Shown piece by piece: positions 25,068-32,392 of a stretch of DNA of 35,907 bases. The notes under the pieces are model-generated. The model made no database searches and was not told where the DNA came from. It was given only the letters and a program-made list of their open reading frames with translations. This stretch comes from a virus, in the IMG/VR virus record IMGVR_UViG_3300043640_000199, positions 1-35,907 of that record. One strand, 5' to 3'. The translations under genes were made by a program, and so were the position numbers. The number at the start of each line of letters is the position of its first letter. Position 1 is the stretch's first letter.

Positions 25068-25456
25068 TCGTCAGAATCCTTGGATTTTGCTCCGAAAGCT
25101 TTTTGAATATTTTTAAATCGCTCTTCTTTTTCTCTTTTCTTAATTTCAGCTATTTTTTCGGCATCCTGAACTAAATTTGAGAAGTCAGATTTCAATGCCA
25201 GCTCTGACAAATGGAGTAGTAAATCCGTTCTAATTTGATTAAGCTGGTTTTCAATTTTTACGCTATGACTTAAGAAATCCTCTCTATTGCACTTCATCGT
25301 TCCTTCGATTAAATCAATCTGCATTGACTTTCGATAAACGATACTTTTGATATTTTCTTGATTTTCTAAAATTTCAGAAAATGTCGGAAACATTGCATAG
25401 TGAGCATATAGCGTAACCAGCATAAGCAAACAAACGGCTGTTAAAAATATTTCCAT
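25064..25456 (-). CDS. membrane-anchored coiled-coil protein
   Basis: A start at 25456 gives a 130-residue protein that begins directly with the membrane helix (MEIFLTAVCLLMLVTLYAHYAMF); an upstream start at 25501 would only add 15 residues. A long charged coiled coil follows, ending in AFGAKSKDSDE. The layout is like an inner-membrane spanin, or a small assembly factor. A small-terminase role is unlikely with a membrane helix. It opens the late minus-strand operon, back to back with the terminase gene. Confidence 0.6.
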   Translation of the reverse strand: MEIFLTAVCLLMLVTLYAHYAMFPTFSEILENQENIKSIVYRKSMQIDLIEGTMKCNREDFLSHSVKIENQLNQIRTDLLLHLSELALKSDFSNLVQDAEKIAEIKKREKEERFKNIQKAFGAKSKDSDE

Positions 25457-25532
25457 TATGTTACTTCTGATATAAAATAATTTATTTCCAACGTATACCA
25501 TTTTCCATCAATCGACAAAAGCAAAATTTAAA

Positions 25533-26993
25533 ATGAATTTTTACAAGAAGCTTCCTGAAAAGAAAAAAGCATCACTGGTCACAAAATTAGGCGAGAAAAA
25601 ATGCAGTTTTGACAGTCCAAAATTCTATGAAGATTTTTTGAAAGACTGGAACACTTTGCGTGAAAGACACGAAGGTCAAAAGGAAATTTTGGCGGCATTT
25701 TTCGATAGAAATTGCAAAGCGCTGTTTGTCCGAGTCGGCAGAAAAGGCGCTAAAACTGCAACTAATATCGAAATCGCTTGGCGGTATAGTTGCTTAATGC
25801 CCAAAGCTACAACATACATCTGTCTTCCAACAATCACGCAAGCCATCGAAGTCTATTGGGATGAACGCAGATTGCAACAATGCGACATTGCCGATCCCTG
25901 GATGGAAGACAAATACATCTCCCACATCAACAACAATACCCACACGATAACGTTTGTAAACGGATCAAAAATCAAGCTATGCGGGACCTGGAGCGAAGCG
26001 CGTGGTCGCGGAACCCAGCCCGATTTAATGATTGTCGATGAAGTGCAAGATGCGTCCGCTGATTATCTCGATGCCGTTGAGCCCAATCTAGCAGCAAAAC
26101 CAGATGCCCGTTTAGTCATGAGCGGAACGCCTCCAAGGAAAAAAAATCACTATCACGTTTGGGAAACTCGAATCAGCAAAAACCCCGACGGATTTAATGC
26201 AAAATATTCCTCCTACATCAACACCGCACTCCCCCACTTAAAAGGCTGGCTTGATAATAAAAAAATCGAGCTTATCGAAGCTGGAAAAGAAGATGTTTGG
26301 CTGCGTGAATACATGGCCGAAGACTCATTCCGCTCTGATGATCGCGTACTCCCCGATGTTCAAATAAAAGATTTTGATGAATTGATCCAGTTTTTAAAAT
26401 CTGTCGATGCAACCGTTTATCAGCCAATCTTTGCCCTAGTCGTTACCGAGCATCACATCACCGCATCGTACAATCTCATGATTCACTCAAAATACACAGG
26501 ATCAAAAATCTACACTATGGAAGCAACGCATAACAATCGCATTTGGGATAGGAGCTATTGCAATTTGTATGATGACATGAAATTAAAAATGAGTGAATAT
26601 TCCAGAATCTTTCCAAAAGCTTGGAGACAGATCGTTTACGATGAAACAGAATCGTTTACGGATGTTATTTCAGGCATCGGACAATCACGGAAAGATTTAA
26701 AATGGACTAAACGCGGAATTCCATTGATGAAAGAAATGATTTTGAGTGGAAAACTAACCTTTTCGACCAAAGCAGCCCAAATAGGAGTAGAGTGTCAAAA
26801 TCTTTTGAAAGAAGATGACATACGCGACTACCCCACTATTTGCACAATGGCCATGCTCGTAAATGAATATTATCAGCCTCCCAATCTAAACAGATTAGAG
26901 CAAGAGCACTGGGATAAATTTGCTGCATTACGCGAAGCGGGAATTATCACTCCACCAATGAAAAAACGTGGGTTGAGAATTTATGGAAGATAG
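25533..26993 (+). CDS. terL: terminase large subunit
   Basis: The 486-residue product is the DNA packaging motor. The ATPase part has a Walker A-like VGRKGAKT (about 68-75), Walker B LMIVDE (165-170) and an SGTPP coupling motif (197-201). The nuclease part is unusual. The first expected aspartate region reads ALVVTEHHIT instead of the usual GIDPG-like strand. The second is IVYDETES with Asp370. The third reads RDYPTICTMAM without the usual DA pair. Either the nuclease is much diverged or it is weak. The start has no good ribosome site. No small terminase is recognised nearby. Confidence 0.85.
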   Translation: MNFYKKLPEKKKASLVTKLGEKKCSFDSPKFYEDFLKDWNTLRERHEGQKEILAAFFDRNCKALFVRVGRKGAKTATNIEIAWRYSCLMPKATTYICLPTITQAIEVYWDERRLQQCDIADPWMEDKYISHINNNTHTITFVNGSKIKLCGTWSEARGRGTQPDLMIVDEVQDASADYLDAVEPNLAAKPDARLVMSGTPPRKKNHYHVWETRISKNPDGFNAKYSSYINTALPHLKGWLDNKKIELIEAGKEDVWLREYMAEDSFRSDDRVLPDVQIKDFDELIQFLKSVDATVYQPIFALVVTEHHITASYNLMIHSKYTGSKIYTMEATHNNRIWDRSYCNLYDDMKLKMSEYSRIFPKAWRQIVYDETESFTDVISGIGQSRKDLKWTKRGIPLMKEMILSGKLTFSTKAAQIGVECQNLLKEDDIRDYPTICTMAMLVNEYYQPPNLNRLEQEHWDKFAALREAGIITPPMKKRGLRIYGR

Positions 26994-27243
26994 AACAAAA
27001 TCCTTGAAATCAAAGGTTTTACAATCTATCGTAGAAATAACAAAGCCCCTGAAGAATTGCTTCCTCAGAGGCTTGGTGAACTTGAATTACTTGAACAAAC
27101 TATCACTCAAAAAACCACACATGTTTCGTCGACATGTTGTGAGAGTAAAAGACCTTGATCTTTACATGTTATCCGACATGAAAAGATTCAATCAAGCTCT
27201 TTTTACTCAGAAATTAAATTGCGACCTGACCGTCGCCTCTTAA
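26983..27243 (+). pseudogene. small gene after terL, possibly frame-disrupted
   Basis: The open frame (86 codons) overlaps the end of terL by 11 bases. Its first third is poor, while another frame reads protein-like there (ILEIKGFTIYRRNNKAPEE, then LLPQRLGELELLEQ). Joining the frames at two A runs (26997-27000 and 27109-27114) would give one continuous protein of about the same length, beginning MEDRTK and ending with LYMLSDMKRFNQALFTQK. So either two compensating length errors at homopolymers, a decayed gene, or frameshifting is likely. Function unknown. Confidence 0.4.
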
Positions 27244-27354
27244 GAAGCAAAGAGCCCCATGCTTCATTGAGATCCTGAGAAAAAAAGCTTGTTAGCGATA
27301 AAAAAATATCTAATCACTAGAGAGATTTCTTTGTTATCGTCTAAGCATTATATA

Positions 27355-27375
27355 TGTAAATCCCATTTATTTACA
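27355..27375 (+). promoter_or_regulatory. dyad TGTAAAT/ATTTACA upstream of the replication gene
   Basis: TGTAAAT (27355-27361), seven bases, ATTTACA (27369-27375). It shares arms with the TGTAAA/TTTACA palindrome over the parA -10 (35645-35660), so a common regulator is possible. The 173-base gap 27244-27416 also has an imperfect dyad TTAGCGATAA/TTATCGTCTAA and a CCTCA/TGAGG hairpin (27396-27409) that holds part of the ribosome site (GAGGG). Confidence 0.5.
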
Positions 27376-27416
27376 CAAGCTTTTTCAAAAGATCTCCTCA
27401 TTTCTGAGGGAAAAAT

Positions 27417-28457
27417 ATGTCTTCCATACTATCATTTTTAAACTCTGATAATTATAGAGTTTACAATGTCCTATTAGCTAGAAAGCTTGGATCAGTCAAT
27501 GCTGCGATCATGCTTAGTGAAATCGTTCAACGTTATGAATATCATAAAAATAAAAACGAGCTAGAAGTTTTAAAAAATCATGAGGGTGATTGGTTTTATT
27601 ACACAATCGATTTATGCGAAGAAAGAACTGGATTAACTAGAGATCAACAAGACCCTGCAATTAATATACTAATTAAAATGGGTCTTATAAAAAAGATTAT
27701 ATCAGGCGTTCCACCAAAAAGATTTTTTCAAATAGATGAAAAGAAAATACTTGAAAATCTTCTGGATTCAAAAAATGTTTCCAATTTGCGGAAAATCCAC
27801 AAATTGAATTGTGGAAAATCCACAAATCAAAATGAGGAAAATCCACAAAACAATAAAGAGAACAGAGAAAGAACATTCTCTGCTAGGACAGAGAGAACAG
27901 AGAACAGAGAAGGAGTAGATGAACCTTGTGAAGTCTCTGATCTCGCTGATGTCCCTGTTTCGTCTCTGCCCTCCCCAAAAGGGGAGAAGCTAGCACAAGG
28001 GCAAGGGCTTAGGAAGAGAGACAAGCGCGATTGGGCTCTCAGGCTTGCAAAAGAGGAGCGTGAATTTCATGAAGTTGTAATCGCATGGGTTGCGCCAAAC
28101 GGAGAGTCGTTGGAATCGGAATTTATCACGGCTCAGTTGAAACTTCATGGATTGGAAAAGTGTCAGCAAGCCTTTGATTTCTGCCTATACACGATTGAAA
28201 AAACTGGAATTAAGAAAACGTTTGGTGGAATGTTCCGCAACGCGGTAAAGCATGGATACCAAGCTCCTGATGAGAATTTCAAAGAAAACAAGAGATTAGC
28301 TGCTATAGCCAAAAAGGCTTCAAGTGAGTTTGTTATCACTCAAAAATACATCTCTCTCCCGAAAATGTCATGGGATTTGCCCTACTCCATGCCTACTGAA
28401 GAATTTAAAAAAGAAGTCCTAAAAAAAATGAAATACCTCAAAGGAATTGTTGAATGA
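27417..28457 (+). CDS. rep-like: replication initiator / replisome organiser protein
   Basis: The 346-residue protein has an N-terminal winged-helix-like domain (residues 1-110): YRVYNVLLARKLGSVNAAIMLSEIV, ERTGLTRDQQDPAI, LIKMGLIKK. This is the usual head of phage replisome organisers and plasmid initiators. A polar linker (about 125-195) is followed by a C-terminal helical domain (EFHEVVIAWVAPN). Inside the linker codons lie three 23-bp-spaced repeats (27790-27849), as origins lie in phage lambda O-type genes. GAGGG precedes the start. The stop overlaps the next gene (ATGA). No helicase or primase motif is present. Confidence 0.75.
   Translation: MSSILSFLNSDNYRVYNVLLARKLGSVNAAIMLSEIVQRYEYHKNKNELEVLKNHEGDWFYYTIDLCEERTGLTRDQQDPAINILIKMGLIKKIISGVPPKRFFQIDEKKILENLLDSKNVSNLRKIHKLNCGKSTNQNEENPQNNKENRERTFSARTERTENREGVDEPCEVSDLADVPVSSLPSPKGEKLAQGQGLRKRDKRDWALRLAKEEREFHEVVIAWVAPNGESLESEFITAQLKLHGLEKCQQAFDFCLYTIEKTGIKKTFGGMFRNAVKHGYQAPDENFKENKRLAAIAKKASSEFVITQKYISLPKMSWDLPYSMPTEEFKKEVLKKMKYLKGIVE
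27790..27918 (+). repeat. origin-like iterons and purine-rich tract inside the initiator gene
   Basis: GGAAAATCCACAAA occurs three times at 27790, 27813 and 27836, spaced exactly 23 bp. The repeat core (AATCCACA) resembles a DnaA box with about two changes. The first two are linked by a CCACAA/TTGTGG dyad. A purine-rich stretch follows (27850-27918) with repeated GAGAACAGAG. The 23-bp period does not fit codons, so the repeat is selected as DNA. Confidence 0.75.
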
Positions 28458-28843
28458 GCGAAAAACTACGAGTAACTTTTCTTAAAACTTTCAAGGAAGA
28501 TAGCCCTATTGTGGCGACCCTTGGCATCCACATCCTGAGCATGGACATGTTCCTCTCAAAGCTGAAACTCATTCGCAAAAAGGACGGAACTTTTTACGTT
28601 GCCCCTCCTAGCGATAAGTATCAAGACCCTCAAACGGGAAAAGACGTTTATGGGAATTTCTTTTGGTTTGGGGAGAAGAGTTCGACATTCTTCCAGGAAG
28701 AGGCTTTAAAGGCCATAAACGCGTATTGCACGAGCAAAGGGATTACGAACCCGACTTCAGAGCCTTACAGGGCAAAAGAATACGCTTCTGAGCCCATCCG
28801 TTCGATGGATCAATGCCAACCTGATGATGGGCTTCCGTTTTAA
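28454..28843 (+). CDS. DNA replication protein with SSB-type acidic tip
   Basis: The 129-residue protein ends DDGLPF, like the conserved C-terminal hexapeptide of bacterial SSB (DDDIPF) that recruits partner proteins. The body is beta-rich (LRVTFLKTFKEDSPIV..LGI) with an aromatic FFWFGEKSSTFFQEEA, unlike the usual SSB OB-fold motifs, so the family is uncertain. It overlaps the initiator gene by ATGA and so is coupled to it. It may bind ssDNA or bring host replication proteins to the origin. Confidence 0.65.
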   Translation: MSEKLRVTFLKTFKEDSPIVATLGIHILSMDMFLSKLKLIRKKDGTFYVAPPSDKYQDPQTGKDVYGNFFWFGEKSSTFFQEEALKAINAYCTSKGITNPTSEPYRAKEYASEPIRSMDQCQPDDGLPF

Positions 28844-28972
28844 ATGCCGATAAAACAAACAGAAAGGCGTATAGGAGCCTTTAAAATGTATTTTGTGAAT
28901 GGAAAGACCTGAATGAAATTTTATAGGCTTAAAACGGCTTTAAATGAGTTTTGGGTTGTTTCGGGAAAGTTA
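28844..28972 (+). other. short gap with possible peptide frames
   Basis: Between the SSB-tip gene and the RHH promoter there are two chained short frames: ATG 28844 (22 codons, directly after the stop, TAAATG) and ATG 28914 (MKFYRLKTALNEFW, 58 codons, running into the RHH gene in another frame). Neither has a convincing ribosome site, so I do not annotate them as genes. Confidence 0.3.
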
Positions 28973-29012
28973 TTGACATTTCCACACACAAGGAATAAGA
29001 TATTTTCTTATT
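28973..29012 (+). promoter_or_regulatory. strong promoter and operator for the RHH gene, leaderless start
   Basis: TTGACA (28973-28978), a 17-base spacer and TAAGAT (28996-29001). A perfect dyad AATAAGA/TCTTATT (28994-29012) covers the -10 and reaches the start codon. The ATG at 29013 would be about five bases from the transcript start, with no ribosome site, so the message is probably leaderless. The RHH product probably binds here to repress itself. Confidence 0.75.
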
Positions 29013-29219
29013 ATGGCAAGAAAGAAAACAATCAAAGACCCGCGAGCCCTGACCGTGGTAGTTTCAAAAACTTTTCATGCGCATCTTGAAAAAGTTGTGA
29101 TTAGACTATCAAGCCAAGCAGGGAAAGTGCTGAATTTAAGCGAGGTTGTAAGATCTCTTTTAGAAGAAGCCTTTCCCATGCCAAAAACTATGGATATGTT
29201 CGATAAGGAATTAAAATGA
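29013..29219 (+). CDS. ribbon-helix-helix transcription regulator
   Basis: The 68-residue protein has a basic N-terminus (ARKKTIKD), the strand ALTVVVSKTF, helix one (HAHLEKVVIRLSSQAG) and helix two after a turn (NLSEVVRSLLEEAF). This is the plain RHH order, with the strand inserting in the DNA groove. It probably binds the dyad over its own -10. Its stop overlaps the next start (ATGA). It is separate from the partition RHH at 34563 and may be the lysogeny or copy-number repressor. Confidence 0.75.
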   Translation: MARKKTIKDPRALTVVVSKTFHAHLEKVVIRLSSQAGKVLNLSEVVRSLLEEAFPMPKTMDMFDKELK

Positions 29220-29494
29220 ATCCAGAAATTAAGCAAGAAGAACTTATAAAAGCAGAAGTAAGTTTTTATTTAACCGATGGTTGTTGCCATGTTAATTCCA
29301 TTACGACAACAAAATCAGGAATAATAAATTTGGAAAATTCTTTATTGGAAAATTTCAATAAACAAGACGGAGCTCTTTTGATAAAAGGAAGTCCAGAAAA
29401 TGCAGATGATTTTTATTTAATTCCACCAAGATCGATAATTGCGATTACTTTTAAAGTTAAACCAAAAAACAATATAGCAGATATTTTGATTTAA
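29216..29494 (+). CDS. hypothetical 92-residue protein
   Basis: The protein is beta-rich in look (VSFYLTDGCCHVNSITTTKSG, then RSIIAITFKVKP) with one CC pair, and no membrane segment. It is coupled to the RHH regulator by an ATGA overlap, so it may be a partner of the repressor, for example an antirepressor. This is inferred from position only. A hairpin follows two bases after the stop. Confidence 0.6.
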   Translation: MNPEIKQEELIKAEVSFYLTDGCCHVNSITTTKSGIINLENSLLENFNKQDGALLIKGSPENADDFYLIPPRSIIAITFKVKPKNNIADILI

Positions 29495-29495
29495 A

Positions 29496-29516
29496 CAGAG
29501 GGGGAACTCCCCTCTG
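29496..29516. terminator. hairpin between convergent genes
   Basis: CAGAGGGG and CCCCTCTG form an 8-bp perfect stem with a 5-base loop between the plus-strand gene ending at 29494 and the minus-strand gene ending at 29543. No clear T run follows on either side, so termination strength is uncertain. Confidence 0.7.
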
Positions 29517-29542
29517 AATATTCATCTAGACATACTAAAAAA

Positions 29543-30610
29543 TTAACGAACTAGGCCACACTCCCATTCTAAAAGTCGAATACCTGCTGTAGCATCCGCG
29601 GTTTCAGTTATGGTGTCTGTTGGTTGAGAAACTCCAAGCGTTGTTACGATTGAAGTTACCGTATTTACACCTGGATCAAAAACCACAGTGATTTGACGAG
29701 CTCCTGTTACAGTTGCAGAAGTCACAACTGGGTTTGTTGCGATCATAGCAGCAACCGCTGCAATAGTCGTGGCTTGATCCACGCTGAAAACAACGGGTGT
29801 CATTGCAGCGCCATTTATGGTTGCAACAATGCTATTACTCGCAACAAAATCAATATTGAAATTGTTAACGCTTGTAACAACCGCAGCAGCATTTGCATGA
29901 AGAAAATAAAGGAATGGAACGACTGTTAAACCATCCGTAAACGTATAGTTTGCGACAATTGTCGGCTCACTTCCATTGACTGAATAAGTAACAACCCCGT
30001 CTGCATCAACTATAACCTCAAGATCCTTAGTGTCTCCATTAGCCCAGTTATCGGTCGTATCTGTCGTAACAGTAGCCGCACCTCCGACTATAGTTTCAAT
30101 TTTAATATCACCAGAGATGATGTTTAAAACTGCCATGTCCGCATAGTCATCGACGTTTGCTTGAAAGGCTTCTGCTTTACGAAAACCTATCGCGCAATCA
30201 TCTGTGTTGGCAACAACGCCAAGTTTTAACCGTGTTCGCAAAAAGAAAGCTGGAGAGCTTCCTACTTGGAAAGCGTTTGGATTATTGCTCAAAATCCCCG
30301 CGCAAAGCTCAATTCCCTCGTTGTTTGAAGGATCCATTTCTAAACTAAGGGCAGATAGTCCAGCTGATAGCTCGACTGTTTGAGGCGCTGTTATTGTTTG
30401 CCCAGCGCCTAAAATAGAGTATTCAAAATTACTATTTTTCGTAGCTAGAGTATTAATAGCTCCTGTCGTTCCGCTTGAAGCGCCCCCAGCTTTCAAAGAA
30501 GCTGTAGGGTTTTGAGCGAAATTATCAAAAGTGTATTGATCGTCCCATACTACGCGAGGAATTGAATTCGAGTATTGGTATCGAGTTATCTTGTTTGGAT
30601 TCACAGGCAT
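29543..30610 (-). CDS. virion-like beta protein with inserted domain, paralogue A
   Basis: The 355-residue protein and the next gene (30624-31382) are paralogues: both start MPVxPxKIxxYQYSxSI and share DDCAxGFRKxEAxQANxDDY, then MAVLNxISGDIKIETI and the end of a jelly-roll-like domain. This copy has an extra domain of about 100 residues between FLYFLHANAAAVV and LLEWECG. It contains ATINGAAMTPVVFSVDQATTI and ARQITVVFDPG, a small beta domain often found in phage capsid proteins. AAGGAG precedes the start. Probable surface decoration or fibre protein. Confidence 0.65.
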   Translation of the reverse strand: MPVNPNKITRYQYSNSIPRVVWDDQYTFDNFAQNPTASLKAGGASSGTTGAINTLATKNSNFEYSILGAGQTITAPQTVELSAGLSALSLEMDPSNNEGIELCAGILSNNPNAFQVGSSPAFFLRTRLKLGVVANTDDCAIGFRKAEAFQANVDDYADMAVLNIISGDIKIETIVGGAATVTTDTTDNWANGDTKDLEVIVDADGVVTYSVNGSEPTIVANYTFTDGLTVVPFLYFLHANAAAVVTSVNNFNIDFVASNSIVATINGAAMTPVVFSVDQATTIAAVAAMIATNPVVTSATVTGARQITVVFDPGVNTVTSIVTTLGVSQPTDTITETADATAGIRLLEWECGLVR

Positions 30611-30623
30611 TGAGAGTCTCCTT

Positions 30624-31382
30624 TTATAGTTGGTATCCGCATTCCCACTGCATAAGAGGAACCGCTCCTGCTATGTCTGTATCTTGCAAGAAGTAGAAAA
30701 ATGGCATGACGACAGCGCCATCTGCAAATGTGTAAGCTGCTGTGACTGTCGGAGCCACTCCATCGATTGTGTAGGTTACTACCCCCGTATCGGAGACGTA
30801 AATCACAAGCTCATGAGTTTCCGTATCAGCCCAATTATTTGTTGTGTCTGTTGTGACTGTTGCAGCATTTGCAAGAATCGTTTCGATTTTGATATCGCCT
30901 GAAATGACATTTAAAACTGCCATGTCATTGTAATCATCGATGTTTGCTTGGTTGGCTTCTACTTTTCTAAAACCCACCGCGCAGTCATCTGTTCCTGAAA
31001 CGTCCGCAATGCTAAATCTAGCTCTGAGGAAGAATGCAGCATCAGTTCCCACGATAAACGCTGGAATCTGAGACGAGAAGATACCATGATTTAACTCAAG
31101 ACCATCATTTGCCGTCTGATCCATTGATCCAAGATCAAGACCTAATGCGCTGATGACTGGGGCTGTAATAGTTTGAGTTCCTAAAATATCGTATTCAAAT
31201 GCAGTAGTTGGAAGAATGAGAACGTTTCTATTTCCCGCAGTTCCACCTGCTGCACCACCGCCAACTTTAGAAGTGGCTCCGTTATTTTGAAAATCTTCAA
31301 ATATATATTTGTTGTCCCATACTCTACGATTGATAGATTGAGAATATTGATATTTAGCAATTTTGTCTGGGGATACTGGCAT
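30624..31382 (-). CDS. virion-like beta protein, paralogue B
   Basis: I chose the ATG at 31382 because AAGGAG lies four bases upstream; the open frame extends to 31430. The 252-residue product is the shorter paralogue of the 355-residue protein and lacks the inserted domain. The fold looks like a lectin or glucanase-type beta sandwich (FFLRARFSIADVSG, IKIETILANAATVT). The pair sits far from the late operon, beside small genes and the plasmid region, so it could be used as a switchable surface part. Confidence 0.65.
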   Translation of the reverse strand: MPVSPDKIAKYQYSQSINRRVWDNKYIFEDFQNNGATSKVGGGAAGGTAGNRNVLILPTTAFEYDILGTQTITAPVISALGLDLGSMDQTANDGLELNHGIFSSQIPAFIVGTDAAFFLRARFSIADVSGTDDCAVGFRKVEANQANIDDYNDMAVLNVISGDIKIETILANAATVTTDTTNNWADTETHELVIYVSDTGVVTYTIDGVAPTVTAAYTFADGAVVMPFFYFLQDTDIAGAVPLMQWECGYQL

Positions 31383-31440
31383 GATGCTCCTTAAAATATT
31401 AGAGTTCCAAAAATAACTGCCCCACGACAAAAGAATGAAA

Positions 31441-31617
31441 TTAGCTTCCGTAGGTGTTGATTCGGCCTTCTTTTGCTCCTGGACTCATTTTATTAGAGCC
31501 ATACTTTTTTTCTCCTGGCTGGCTAATTTCATTTTTGCCCTTTTCTTTTTCCATCGTACTATGCGCACTTTTTGGCATAGGAGTGCCCTTAACAGGCTTG
31601 TGAGAATTTTGACCCAT
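31441..31617 (-). CDS. small hydrophilic basic protein (58 residues)
   Basis: This gene was found by direct translation. It runs from ATG 31617 (AGGT upstream) to TAA at 31441. The product is polar, lysine- and serine-rich, and glycine/proline containing (MGQNSHKPVKGTPMPKS at the start), with no predicted structure. It lies upstream of the paralogue pair and in the same direction. No family. Confidence 0.5.
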   Translation of the reverse strand: MGQNSHKPVKGTPMPKSAHSTMEKEKGKNEISQPGEKKYGSNKMSPGAKEGRINTYGS

Positions 31618-31672
31618 ATTTACCTACTAAATTTTTTGATTTTCTGCCCCGACTATAAAAATAATTCTTCAT
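31589..31672 (-). CDS. possible 27-residue basic peptide
   Basis: ATG 31672 has AAGAGG about six bases upstream. The short product (MKNYFYSRGRKSKNLVGKYG and seven more) is strongly basic. It overlaps the next gene start in another frame. Support is only the ribosome site. Confidence 0.3.
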   Translation of the reverse strand: MKNYFYSRGRKSKNLVGKYGSKFSQAC

Positions 31673-31746
31673 AGCAACCTCTTAGGTTTTCCTGAATCTA
31701 CGGAAACTATTATTTTTGCGAAAGTGTTTTTTTTAGAAAATGGTAT

Positions 31747-32058
31747 TTACTGTAAACCATCATACTTTGAAAGATCTAACAGAAATTTTTTGTCGAGATT
31801 TTCAGACTTTATCATCTCGTTGCATTTTTCAGTGTTCATCTTAAAATAGTCAATCTTGCTAGTTGCAACAGGTAGTAGATTAGCGTTTTTCCTTAACTGG
31901 TACATTTTCTCAACATTACAGATAAACGGTCTATTCTCATAAACAGAACATTTATTGTCTTTTAGATAGATACACGACCCGTCAGGATTGCTTGGCATGA
32001 CCCCTGTTTTTCCAGCCATTCGACAACATGCGCCACATTGAGAGCATTGGAATTTCAT
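31747..32058 (-). CDS. YkgJ-type cysteine-cluster protein (zinc/iron chelating)
   Basis: I place the start at 32058, which overlaps the stop of the one-helix peptide (ATGA) and directly begins the family motif. The 103-residue product starts MKFQCSQCGACC, then SNPDGSCIYLKDNKCSVYENRPFICN, the exact YkgJ (CxCxxCGxCC-type) metal-binding family pattern. These proteins bind zinc or an iron-sulfur cluster and are found in many bacteria; their job is not established. Here it ends a chain of three other small cysteine-motif proteins. Confidence 0.8.
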   Translation of the reverse strand: MKFQCSQCGACCRMAGKTGVMPSNPDGSCIYLKDNKCSVYENRPFICNVEKMYQLRKNANLLPVATSKIDYFKMNTEKCNEMIKSENLDKKFLLDLSKYDGLQ

Positions 32059-32144
32059 TCTGTAAATTTCTTCATTAAACAAACTAACATCAAAGAGCTT
32101 AATAACATTAACGCTAAAATAACTGACAAAAAGGCAAACATCAT
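32055..32144 (-). CDS. 29-residue single-helix membrane peptide
   Basis: This short gene starts at 32144, overlapping the stop of the gene at 32141 (ATGATG). Its own stop overlaps the start of the YkgJ gene (ATGA). The product, MMFAFLSVILALMLLSSLML and nine more ending KKFTE, is one membrane helix with a basic end. The perfect coupling to genes on both sides supports it. It may anchor a small protein complex in the inner membrane. Confidence 0.55.
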   Translation of the reverse strand: MMFAFLSVILALMLLSSLMLVCLMKKFTE

Positions 32145-32392
32145 TTGTAAAACTCTTTAAATTTTTTCGTTAAGGTCTCTTCAGTGTTTGGGAATTTCAT
32201 TTTGCATGCGCCACATTTAACGCGAAGTTTAAGTCCTTCCATTCCGTTTGTCGGTGTCTCATACTTAATTTTAACGATGGGGAAACTACTAAAAAAATGC
32301 TTACACGCTTCATCATGTTCTAAAGCGATCTCCTTAGCTTTCCATTCCCAATAATGAGAACGTCCGTATCCAGTTCCGTCTTGAGGTATCAT
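32141..32392 (-). CDS. small CxxC protein (83 residues)
   Basis: The protein has HYWEWKAKEIALEHDEACKHFF near the N-terminus and KCGACK at about 69-74, a zinc knuckle half. I recognise no family. The start follows directly after the stop of the previous gene (TAAATG). It belongs to the small cysteine-motif chain 32809-31747. Confidence 0.6.
   Translation of the reverse strand: MIPQDGTGYGRSHYWEWKAKEIALEHDEACKHFFSSFPIVKIKYETPTNGMEGLKLRVKCGACKMKFPNTEETLTKKFKEFYK

Noticed and set aside
26991-27157. Amber readthrough extension of terL
   Set aside because: Possible, as the frame stays open 55 codons, but two compensating A-run shifts explain the coding signal better; no readthrough context is evident.
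31435-31674. 79-codon plus-strand frame
   Set aside because: It is the shadow of the 58-residue minus-strand gene, which has a ribosome site and operon context.
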